This document shows positions 1-6,544 of a DNA stretch of 33,498 nt, piece after piece. The DNA comes from Phycisphaerales bacterium (GTDB lineage Bacteria; Planctomycetota; Phycisphaerae; Phycisphaerales; UBA1924). The notes below the pieces were generated by a model. It was not told the DNA's origin. It worked only from the letters and a program-made list of their open reading frames with translations, and did not search any database. The stretch lies in contig JACVCL010000014.1 in NCBI GenBank assembly GCA_016742075.1, forward strand, positions 1 through 33,498. The letters run 5' to 3'. Every line of letters starts with the position of its first letter. Position 1 is the stretch's first letter. The position numbers were made by a program, and so were the translations under genes.

Positions 1-173
1 ACCGGACACCCCCCCCCACCCCCCCCCCCCCCGCCGCCCCAACCAATGCTGATGAAGGTGGTGGGCTCCGGGCAGAGCCAGTCGTTGCTCCAATCGGCCC
101 GGGCGGTGCCGGCGAGGGCGCAGACCACCGCCGCCAGACATGCCGGCCGAGACCCGCTCGCTGAGAACCGCAT
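1..173 (-). CDS. Secreted glycine-rich protein, N-terminal fragment (runs off the left edge)
   Basis: The minus strand opens with ATG at 173 and stays open to the window edge (57 codons). The start reads as a signal peptide: MRFSASGSR, a hydrophobic core (CLAAVVCALAG), and a cleavage site ending ARA before DWSNDWLC. The mature part then enters a run of ten glycines encoded by an almost pure G tract (C9-A-C14 on the plus strand at 9-32), followed by Cys-Pro. The protein is therefore exported, and its function cannot be told from this fragment. A GGAG lies 12 bases upstream of the ATG and an AATAAT -10-like hexamer lies at 235-230. The homopolymer could be real, phase-variable, or an assembly error near a contig end. 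The signal peptide makes a real gene likely; its reading frame beyond the tract is uncertain. Confidence 0.6.
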   Translation of the reverse strand, partial: MRFSASGSRPACLAAVVCALAGTARADWSNDWLCPEPTTFISIGWGGGGGGGGGGCP

Positions 174-634
174 GGCTCTTTCTCCGCCGCCGTCGGCTTG
201 CCCTCACCCGATGGTGCTCATCCCACAGGATTATTGTGGACGGGGCGGAGGTGGCTGCAAGAAATCGGGTGGTCCGAGAGGTCTTCAAAGGCCTTTCCGG
301 GCCGCGTTCCGGGGTTTATCCCGGCCCCCCCCGTTCAGGCCAAGGGTGTGACCGGCACCGGAGCACCGGCCGGGCGGTTGTTGGGCCATCGGCCGGCGGG
401 CTCCGTCGGCGGTGCGATCGGCATCGGCGTTCCAGCCGGACGGCGCTGACGGGCGCGTCCGGCACAGAGCGACCGGCGATCATCGCCGCGAGGCCGGCGG
501 GCTGGCGTCGGCGTCTGGGCGAAGGCATGGTGAAGGTGTCGCGAGCATCGGCCACGCCGGCGGGTGAGTGTTCCGCAGGGGCGCCCAGATGGCCGAGTGC
601 GTCGCGACGTCACCCTCGCACAGGAACGAAAGAC
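174..634. other. Intergenic region between two divergent secreted-protein genes
   Basis: About 460 bases lie between the starts of the leftward secreted protein (173) and the rightward PEP-CTERM-like protein (635). Long open frames on both strands here have no recognisable domain and look like GC-rich artefacts. The only marked structure is the short inverted repeat at 223-239. I see no tRNA or structured RNA. Confidence 0.5.
223..239 (-). promoter_or_regulatory. Candidate promoter -10 and inverted repeat upstream of the leftward secreted gene
   Basis: CCACA and TGTGG form a five-base inverted repeat with a seven-base spacer. Read on the minus strand the spacer region contains AATAAT (235-230), five of six matches to a sigma-70 -10 box, in otherwise very GC-rich DNA. 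No good -35 is seen at ideal spacing. It could be a promoter overlapped by a small operator. Weak evidence. Confidence 0.25.
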
Positions 635-1405
635 ATGAAGCTCAAAGCTCTGGCCATCGCTATCGCCGCGCTCGCAGGGTCCGCCGCGTCGGCCTCGGCC
701 AGCGGGACCACCTGGACCTGGAACTTCACGAAGAACCAGCCGGGCGGCAACTACGGGGTCAACAACGTCGCGGGCACGTTCGAGAGCGTGACCTCGACCT
801 ACAACACCTCGACGCAGCGGTTCACCTGGAGCAGCTCGTTCAGCGGTGCTTCGCTGCCGAACGGCATCTTCATGGTGGTGAACGACGGCCCGAACCCCAA
901 GGGCATCGCGGGGCAGCTCGCGATCTTCTACATCGATGCGTCGGGTGCCTCGCCGCGGGTCTCGGCCTACGGCTACAACGGCCAGAACGCCACCACCAGC
1001 TGGCAGGACGGCAACGGCGTGGCGTCGGGCATCCAGACGCCCGATCGGATCCGGGGCTTCAACACGTCGGGCTGGATCAACAGCCTCAGCGTGACGACCG
1101 TCGGCGGGATCCGCACCTTCGCGCTGGACATCAACGGTGCGGCGATCAACTCCTTCACCTCCCAGTACGCCTCGATCAACAACCCGTGGGAGGGTGTGCA
1201 GTTCGGCCAGAAGATCGGCGTGTGGTTCCACAGCTTCACCGGTCTGTCGACGGCCTACGACGCCAACGGCTACCTGACCCAGTGGAACTTCAGTCAGGAG
1301 GGCTGGCTGGACGGCTCGAACTTCACGGCGGTGCCGGCCCCGACTTCGGCGGCGGCGCTCGCCGCGGCCGGGCTGCTGGCGCTCCGCCGCCGGCGTGCCG
1401 CCTGA
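635..1405 (+). CDS. Secreted protein with PEP-CTERM-like sorting tail
   Basis: This 256-residue protein starts at ATG 635, with AGGA about nine bases upstream; the open frame reaches further upstream but only there does a signal peptide appear (MKLKALAIAIAALAGSAASASA). The mature region is rich in Trp, Asn, Ser, Thr and Gly, as in extracellular beta-rich proteins of this type, and I recognise no catalytic domain. The C terminus reads VPAP, then an Ala/Leu hydrophobic segment, then RRRRAA. This is the three-part PEP-CTERM layout processed by an exosortase, by family knowledge; no exosortase gene lies in this window. It is monocistronic, with a strong terminator just downstream. A role in surface or matrix is inferred only from the sorting tail. 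Confidence 0.8.
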   Translation: MKLKALAIAIAALAGSAASASASGTTWTWNFTKNQPGGNYGVNNVAGTFESVTSTYNTSTQRFTWSSSFSGASLPNGIFMVVNDGPNPKGIAGQLAIFYIDASGASPRVSAYGYNGQNATTSWQDGNGVASGIQTPDRIRGFNTSGWINSLSVTTVGGIRTFALDINGAAINSFTSQYASINNPWEGVQFGQKIGVWFHSFTGLSTAYDANGYLTQWNFSQEGWLDGSNFTAVPAPTSAAALAAAGLLALRRRRAA

Positions 1406-1428
1406 TCACATCTGCGTGCTCCTGATTC

Positions 1429-1466
1429 CATCGGCCGGGGCCACGAAGCCCCGGCCGATGTTTGTT
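1429..1466 (+). terminator. Rho-independent terminator after the PEP-CTERM-like gene
   Basis: A perfect 13-base-pair stem (CATCGGCCGGGGC at 1429-1441 with its complement at 1448-1460) closes a six-base loop, CACGAA, and is followed by TTTGTTG. It lies 24 bases after the stop codon and insulates ftsW-murG from the gene upstream. Confidence 0.8.
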
Positions 1467-1552
1467 GCGCTCCCCGTCGGACGAGCGGTCAACCCCACCA
1501 GGCCCGCGTTTTCGACCCCGCCGGGGCGTTCGGCCGATCACTACCGGTCGAC

Positions 1553-2707
1553 ATGCCCCGCGCCGGCCACGCCATCGTTCTCGCCGCCTTCACGCTCCTG
1601 TGCATCGGGGTGCTGATGGTGAGTTCCGCCATCATGTCGGTGGACCCGAAGCAGGCGGTGACGATCCAATCGTTGCTGACCTCCCGGTCCACGATCTACA
1701 TGGTCTTGGCGATGGTGGCGATGCTGGCCTGCGCCGCGCTGCCCGTCGGCCAACTCGCGAGCCGGCCGAACGCCACGGCGTGGATCCCCTGGCTGGCCCC
1801 GGTCATCCTGGTGTGCCTTCTGACTGTTTACGTGCCCGGGCTGGGGCATGAGGTGAATGGCTCACGTCGGTGGATCAAGGTCCCCGGGGTCGGGGATCTC
1901 ACCATGCAGCCCTCGGAAATCGCCAAGTGGGGGCTCGTGCTGCTCGTGGCGTGGCACGCCGCGCGACGCGGGCCGGCTATGGGCAAGTTCTGGACCGGGC
2001 TGCTCCCGGCGCTCATCGTCGTGGGGCTGATCTCCGGGCTGGTGGCTCACGAGGACCTTGGCACGGCGCTGCTCATCGCCTCGACGGCGTGCGTGCTGCT
2101 GGTGGCGGCGGGGGCCAAGATCTGGCATTTCGCGATGATGGTCCCGTTCGGCGCCCTCGGGCTGGCGGCGGCGCTGATCACCAACCCGTACCGCATCACC
2201 CGTCTGACCACCTTTCTGAACCCCTACGCGCACCCCGAAAAAGAGGGGTACCACATGATCCAGTCGCTCGTCGCCGTTTCGAACGGTGAGGTATTCGGGC
2301 GCGGGCTCGGGTTCGGGCTGCAGAAGTTCGGCTACCTGCCGGAGGATCACACCGATTTCCTGTTCGCGGTGATCTGCGAGGAGTTGGGTGTGGCTGGAGC
2401 GGCGGTGGTGGTGGCGCTGTACATCATGCTGCTCTGGGCGGGCTGGGCGGTAGTGCGGAAGCAGCCGAGCCCGTTCCTCAAGCTGCTGGCCCTGGGCATC
2501 GTGACCACGCTGGGGATCCAGGCGCTGATCAACCTCTTCGTGGTGACCGGGATGGCGCCGACCAAGGGCATCGCCCTGCCCCTGCTGTCGTCGGGCGGCA
2601 CGGGATGGATCCTGACCGCTGCCTCGCTCGGGCTGCTGGTGGCGATCGACCGAGCCTGTCCGACCCACGCCGATGAGCCGGGGTTTACCCCGGCGCTCGC
2701 CGCGTGA
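1553..2707 (+). CDS. ftsW: SEDS-family peptidoglycan glycosyltransferase FtsW
   Basis: This 384-residue polytopic membrane protein belongs to the SEDS family (FtsW/RodA/SpoVE), which polymerises lipid II into glycan strands with a partner class B PBP. About ten hydrophobic segments run from residue 5 to 370. Family hallmarks are visible: SRRWI near residue 104, QPSEIAK near 120, the acidic HTDF loop at 266-269 with EELG after it, and the late NLFVVTGMAP...LPLLSSGGTG stretch near residue 327. FtsW rather than RodA is chosen because murG follows with a four-base GTGA overlap, a remnant of the dcw cluster. No Shine-Dalgarno is seen before the ATG. Other dcw genes (murC, ftsQ, ftsA, ftsZ) are absent from this neighbourhood. 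Confidence 0.9.
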   Translation: MPRAGHAIVLAAFTLLCIGVLMVSSAIMSVDPKQAVTIQSLLTSRSTIYMVLAMVAMLACAALPVGQLASRPNATAWIPWLAPVILVCLLTVYVPGLGHEVNGSRRWIKVPGVGDLTMQPSEIAKWGLVLLVAWHAARRGPAMGKFWTGLLPALIVVGLISGLVAHEDLGTALLIASTACVLLVAAGAKIWHFAMMVPFGALGLAAALITNPYRITRLTTFLNPYAHPEKEGYHMIQSLVAVSNGEVFGRGLGFGLQKFGYLPEDHTDFLFAVICEELGVAGAAVVVALYIMLLWAGWAVVRKQPSPFLKLLALGIVTTLGIQALINLFVVTGMAPTKGIALPLLSSGGTGWILTAASLGLLVAIDRACPTHADEPGFTPALAA

Positions 2708-3840
2708 CCCCCCCTGCTGCGACCGAGCGGTCGGTCGGCGGACCGGTGCTCGTGTTCGCGGGCGGCGGGACCGGCGGTCACCTGTACCCGGCCCTGGCGA
2801 TCGCGGAGGCCGTGGCTGAACGCTGCCCCGGGGCGCGGTGTGTGTTTGCGTGCAGCGAGCGGCCGCTCGACGGGCAGATTCTTGAGAAAGCTGGGGTTGA
2901 GTTCGCCTCGGTGCCAGCGAGGCCGTTCGGGCTGCGGCCGCGGACGCTGCTGAAGTTCGTTTGGGGATGGGGTGCCGCGGTGCGTTCGGCCCGGGCTCTG
3001 CTGCGGCGGACGGGGGCGACGCAGGTGGTGGCGATGGGCGGGTTTGTGGCCGCCCCGGTGGTGCAGGCGGCACGGGCGGAGCGGCTGCCGATCTCGCTGG
3101 TGAACCTCGATGCGGTGCCCGGGAAGGCCAACCGGTGGATCGCCCGGCACGCGGGGGCGGTGTTCACGGCCGCCGAGCCGGGCGAGGGTGAATTCGGCGG
3201 GTGGACGCGGGTGAGGCCGATCGTGCGGAAGGGCGCCGCCCCGCCCGTGGGAGAGTCGCCGCAGCGATGCCGGGAGCGGCTGGGGCTGGCGGCGGAGCTT
3301 CGCACGCTGCTGGTGACGGGGGGCAGCCAGGGGGCGTCAACGCTCAACGGCTTTGTGGCCCGCCTGGCGGAGCGCGAGCCACGGGCGCTGGAGGGGTGGC
3401 AGGTGCTGCACTTGGCGGGGAGCGAGGACGCCGCGCGGGAGCTGGCCCCGGTGTACCGAGCGGCAGGGGTGCCGGCCGCCGTGCTGGCGTACTGCGACGA
3501 CATGGGCCGGGCGTGGGGCTCGGCCGACCTGGCGGTTTCGCGTTCGGGGGCGGGTGCCGTGGCGGAGGCGTGGGCGGCCGGGGTGCCGGCATTGTTTCTG
3601 CCGTACCCGTTCCATCGGGACCAGCACCAGCGGGCGAACGCGGCGGCGCTGGAGAAGGCCGGTGGCGCGGTGATCGAGACCGACCGCATCGACGCCTCGG
3701 CGAATGACGCCGCGCTGTCGCCCGTGCTTCGGCGGTTGCTGACCGACCGCGGCGTGCTGGCGGGAATGCGCGAGGCGATGCGGCGGCTGGGCCCGGCCGA
3801 CGGGGCGGCACGCGTGGCCGAGGCCCTCGCTGGCGGCTAG
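2704..3840 (+). CDS. murG: UDP-GlcNAc:undecaprenyl-PP-MurNAc-pentapeptide GlcNAc transferase MurG
   Basis: This enzyme adds GlcNAc from UDP-GlcNAc to lipid I, making lipid II at the inner face of the cytoplasmic membrane. The protein has 378 residues and a GT-B fold. The N-terminal glycine loop GGGTGGHLYPALAIAEAV starts at residue 20, VAMGGFVAAPVVQAA follows in the N-terminal domain, and the C-terminal nucleotide-binding domain shows VTGGSQGASTLN, then SRSGAGAVAEAWAAGVPALFLPYPF and HQRANA. The start is GTG at 2704, overlapping the ftsW stop (GTGA), so the two are likely translationally coupled. Its TAG stop shares the CTAG palindrome with the convergent TPR gene. Length and motifs are normal for the family. 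Confidence 0.95.
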   Translation: MTPPAATERSVGGPVLVFAGGGTGGHLYPALAIAEAVAERCPGARCVFACSERPLDGQILEKAGVEFASVPARPFGLRPRTLLKFVWGWGAAVRSARALLRRTGATQVVAMGGFVAAPVVQAARAERLPISLVNLDAVPGKANRWIARHAGAVFTAAEPGEGEFGGWTRVRPIVRKGAAPPVGESPQRCRERLGLAAELRTLLVTGGSQGASTLNGFVARLAEREPRALEGWQVLHLAGSEDAARELAPVYRAAGVPAAVLAYCDDMGRAWGSADLAVSRSGAGAVAEAWAAGVPALFLPYPFHRDQHQRANAAALEKAGGAVIETDRIDASANDAALSPVLRRLLTDRGVLAGMREAMRRLGPADGAARVAEALAGG

Positions 3841-6014
3841 GGCTGGCCGAGGCGGATGTCGCGGAGCACGGCCTTGGCCTCTTCGAGCCGGGCGGTGACG
3901 TGCCTGTGCTGGTGCGGGTAGGCGGCGGTGGTGAGCACCTCGAGGGCGGCCTGGTAGCAGGCGACGGCCTCCTGGAGGTTGTCGGCGCGGTCGCCGATGA
4001 CGTACCGGGCCCAGGCGAGGCCGAGGTTCGCCTTGGTCTTGGCCCACTCGACCGGGGCGGCCTGACGGGTGCGTACCTCGAGGGCCCGCTCGAAGCACTC
4101 GATGGCCTCCCTGATGGTTGCGAATCGCTTGTCGGGGGTCATCTGGAGCAGGGCGTTGCCGAGGTTGTTCTGGGTGGCGGCCCACTCACTGGGTGCGCTG
4201 TTCTTGGTGCGCACTTCGAGAGCGGACTTGTAGCAGGCCACGGCGCGCCGGAGGTTCTTCTGGCGCTCGTCGCCTTCGGCGGGGAGAAGGGCCAGCGCGT
4301 TGCCGAGGTTGTTCTGGGTTCCGGCCCAGTCTGACCGCCGGTTCTCGCGGCTCCACACCTCGAGGGCTGCGGTGTGGCAGGCGATCGCACGCTCGATGTT
4401 GCTCTTGTGATCCCCGGCGGGGAAGGCGATCCACGCGTTGCCGAGGTTGTTCTGGAGGCGGGCCCAGCTGACGGGGTGGCGGTCGCGCGAGCGGACGGCG
4501 AGGGCTGCGGTGTAGGCCATGATCGCGCGTTCGAGGTTCTCGGCGCGGCTGCCGCGGGGGTTGCGCTCCCAGGCGTGGCCGAGGTGGTTCTGGACGGCCG
4601 ACCATCGCTCGGGCTCGGCGTCGCGCGTCCACACCTCCATGGCCCGCGAGAAGTGCTCGATGGCGAAGGCGGTGTGCTCGGCGCGGTCGCCGGTCGGGGT
4701 GTCGAGCAGCGCCTGGCCCAGGAGCACGTGGGCGTCGGCCCAGGCGTGAGGCTCGAGGTGGCGATCGAGCGTCTTGAGGATGGTTTCGAAGCACGAGATG
4801 GCCTCGCGGCAGCAGCGGTCTCGCTGGCCGGCGGGGGCCTGCATGAGGACCTGTCCGAGCAGCGAGGCGGCGCGGTGCCACCGCGGGGAGCCCGTGGGCT
4901 GGTGGGCGAGGATGTCGCGGAGGAGGTTGACGGCCTCCTGGAAGTTGTCCTGGTAGACGCCGCGCGAAGTCTTGATGAGACTGACGGCCAGCCCCGTGCG
5001 GGCGGTGTAGTCGCCGCCGCGGGAACGGGCTTCGCGGAAGGCGTCGACGGCTTCGTCGAAGCGGCCCTCGAGATAGAAGCGATCGCCCTTGAGCGTGAGC
5101 ACCTTCGCGACGTCGGCATGGGATGCGAGCGCGGCGAGGTAACTGTCGGCGGCGGCGGTTGCGCGGAGGCAGACGGCCGAGAGGGTGCGGTGCAGCGGGT
5201 CGGGGGCGCCCTTGAGGCGTTCGGCCGCCGCGCGGGCCTCGGCGGGAAGCTCGCGCTCGGCGACGGCCTCGCCGACACGCTTTTCCTCGAGCCAGGCGGC
5301 GAGGACTTGGGCATCGCCCTCCCCGGTGACGTGCGTGTCGTGGGGTGAGGCGGCGGCATCGGCGGGGGCAGCGGCCGCGGGCGAGGCGCGGGCGGCGGCG
5401 AAGGCTTCGATGAAGCCGAGTTCGGTGGGGTCGAACATCTCCGAGTCGTCGACGAGCACGACGGGGCTGCGGCTGACCTCGCCCGGGGGGAACGTGGGCT
5501 GAGCGTCGGCGTCGTCATCGGCCGGGGCGGCATGTTGGGCGCCCGCGGACTCGATCGGTGCGTCGAGCCACTGCCAGTAGGCGTCGAGTCGCTGCTCGGC
5601 CGCGTCGCCCTCGTGCTTGATCCACCGGGTGATGTGGACCATCAGCGCGCCGTGGGTACGCAGGATCGGGTCGATGCTCGTGGGCTGGGCGCTCATGAGC
5701 TCGGCCCAGTGGGCGGCCTTCTCGGGGCTGATCAGCCGGTGGCGTCGGCGGCCGGCGGCGAGGGCGTCGATCGACCGGCGGACGGTGCCATAGCGGTAGG
5801 TGAGGTCGGCGATGAACCGCTCGGCCTCGTCGGAGGCCGCGGAGTCGGGGTTGCTCTGGACGCTCACGGTCTCGGCGAGAAGGCGGAGGAGCGAGGCGGC
5901 GATCGCGAGCCCGGGCTCGGCGGGGGCGTCGGGCCGCCTCAGCGAGGCGACGGCACCGCTGGAGATCGCGCCGAGGGTGCCGACCAGACGGGCCATGAGG
6001 CGCGGAGAGGCCAT
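3837..6014 (-). CDS. Large TPR-like repeat protein (46-48-residue repeats)
   Basis: This protein has 725 residues from ATG 6014 (MASPRLMARL). The frame is open to 6779, but that extension lies over the next gene and looks like its shadow. Residues 1-150 are helical without a known domain; residues 160-215 are an Ala/Asp/Pro-rich linker; from about 285 to the end lie TPR-like helical hairpins. At least seven carry the motif (Q/L)xxLGxA at a 46-48-residue period (for example TQNNLGNAL, ENLERAI, ACYxxALEVRT), longer than the 34-residue classical TPR and like repeats seen beside CHAT domains or in cyanobacterial signalling proteins. No catalytic domain or signal peptide is seen, so it is probably a cytoplasmic scaffold. 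It lies downstream of the kinase and membrane protein, possibly in one module. A TAAACT box seven bases before the ATG suggests its own leaderless promoter. Confidence 0.8.
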   Translation of the reverse strand: MASPRLMARLVGTLGAISSGAVASLRRPDAPAEPGLAIAASLLRLLAETVSVQSNPDSAASDEAERFIADLTYRYGTVRRSIDALAAGRRRHRLISPEKAAHWAELMSAQPTSIDPILRTHGALMVHITRWIKHEGDAAEQRLDAYWQWLDAPIESAGAQHAAPADDDADAQPTFPPGEVSRSPVVLVDDSEMFDPTELGFIEAFAAARASPAAAAPADAAASPHDTHVTGEGDAQVLAAWLEEKRVGEAVAERELPAEARAAAERLKGAPDPLHRTLSAVCLRATAAADSYLAALASHADVAKVLTLKGDRFYLEGRFDEAVDAFREARSRGGDYTARTGLAVSLIKTSRGVYQDNFQEAVNLLRDILAHQPTGSPRWHRAASLLGQVLMQAPAGQRDRCCREAISCFETILKTLDRHLEPHAWADAHVLLGQALLDTPTGDRAEHTAFAIEHFSRAMEVWTRDAEPERWSAVQNHLGHAWERNPRGSRAENLERAIMAYTAALAVRSRDRHPVSWARLQNNLGNAWIAFPAGDHKSNIERAIACHTAALEVWSRENRRSDWAGTQNNLGNALALLPAEGDERQKNLRRAVACYKSALEVRTKNSAPSEWAATQNNLGNALLQMTPDKRFATIREAIECFERALEVRTRQAAPVEWAKTKANLGLAWARYVIGDRADNLQEAVACYQAALEVLTTAAYPHQHRHVTARLEEAKAVLRDIRLGQP
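3880..4870 (-). repeat. Intragenic tandem repeat encoding long TPR-like units
   Basis: The DNA coding for LGxA recurs at 4017, 4155, 4299, 4437, 4575, 4713 and about 4851 (plus-strand consensus gttgccgaggttgttctgg). The spacing is 138 bases, with one unit of 144. The middle copies are the most alike, and the outer ones have diverged (LLGQAL, LLGQVL). The spacing shows in-frame duplication of a 46-residue unit. Confidence 0.8.
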
Positions 6015-6021
6015 GGAGCGG

Positions 6022-6027
6022 AGTTTA
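6022..6027 (-). promoter_or_regulatory. Candidate -10 box of a leaderless TPR gene
   Basis: TAAACT on the minus strand ends seven bases before the ATG at 6014. A transcript from it would begin at or next to the start codon, and no Shine-Dalgarno is present. The same hexamer precedes dnaX. Confidence 0.35.
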
Positions 6028-6103
6028 CCGCGCCGCGAGGGAAGGCGGCCTGCGCGGCACCGGGGGCACGATCGGCGCGGCCGCCGGGGCCGGGCGGCGG
6101 AAA

Positions 6104-6544
6104 TCAGGCCTCTTCGCCGGAGCGGACCCGCTCGACGCGGTGGCGGAGTGCGGCCTGACGGGTCATCGTCCTGACCGCCCGCCCGGTGATGACGCTCTCG
6201 CTGGAGGTGAAGAAGAAGGAAAGGCCGAAGTGGACGCCGAGAAGGGCGATCAGCGCGGCCCCGCCCCAGGGCGGGAGCGAGGGCCGGAACAGGATGCCGA
6301 GAATCAGCACCACGATCAGCAGATTGAGGATCCGAGCGCCGTGATGGGCGACGGCGAGGACGGGGATCGAGGAGAGGGCGCCGACAAGCAGCCCGCCGGC
6401 GAACAGAGCCACCAGGACGCCGCGGTCGGACGCCGCGGCGACGCCGCCGGTGAAAAGCAGGTACGTGATCCATGCGAAGACGAGGAGTTGCACGGCGGCC
6501 CACCCCGGTCCCACGTTGAGGATGTAGTGGCGGATGCGGTTCAT
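6104..6544 (-). CDS. Small four-helix membrane protein coupled to the kinase
   Basis: This 146-residue protein from ATG 6544 is not assigned to a named family. Four hydrophobic segments are clear: AAVQLLVFAWITYLLF, VLVALFAGGLLVGALSSIPVLAV, ILNLLIVVLILGIL and ALIALLGVHFGLSFFF. They are followed by a basic cytoplasmic-type tail (RTMTRQAALRHRVERVR) with two arginine-rich stretches. Its ATG overlaps the TGA of the upstream kinase (ATGA), a strong sign of translational coupling and joint function. The open frame reaches back to 6790, but that part overlaps the kinase and is rejected. It may be a membrane partner or target of the kinase; this is inference from coupling only. Confidence 0.75.
   Translation of the reverse strand: MNRIRHYILNVGPGWAAVQLLVFAWITYLLFTGGVAAASDRGVLVALFAGGLLVGALSSIPVLAVAHHGARILNLLIVVLILGILFRPSLPPWGGAALIALLGVHFGLSFFFTSSESVITGRAVRTMTRQAALRHRVERVRSGEEA

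Noticed and set aside
335-1231. 298-residue minus-strand frame over the PEP-CTERM-like gene
   Set aside because: It is Arg/Gly/Pro-rich without a domain, antisense to a gene with signal peptide and sorting tail. It is typical of GC-rich antisense frames.
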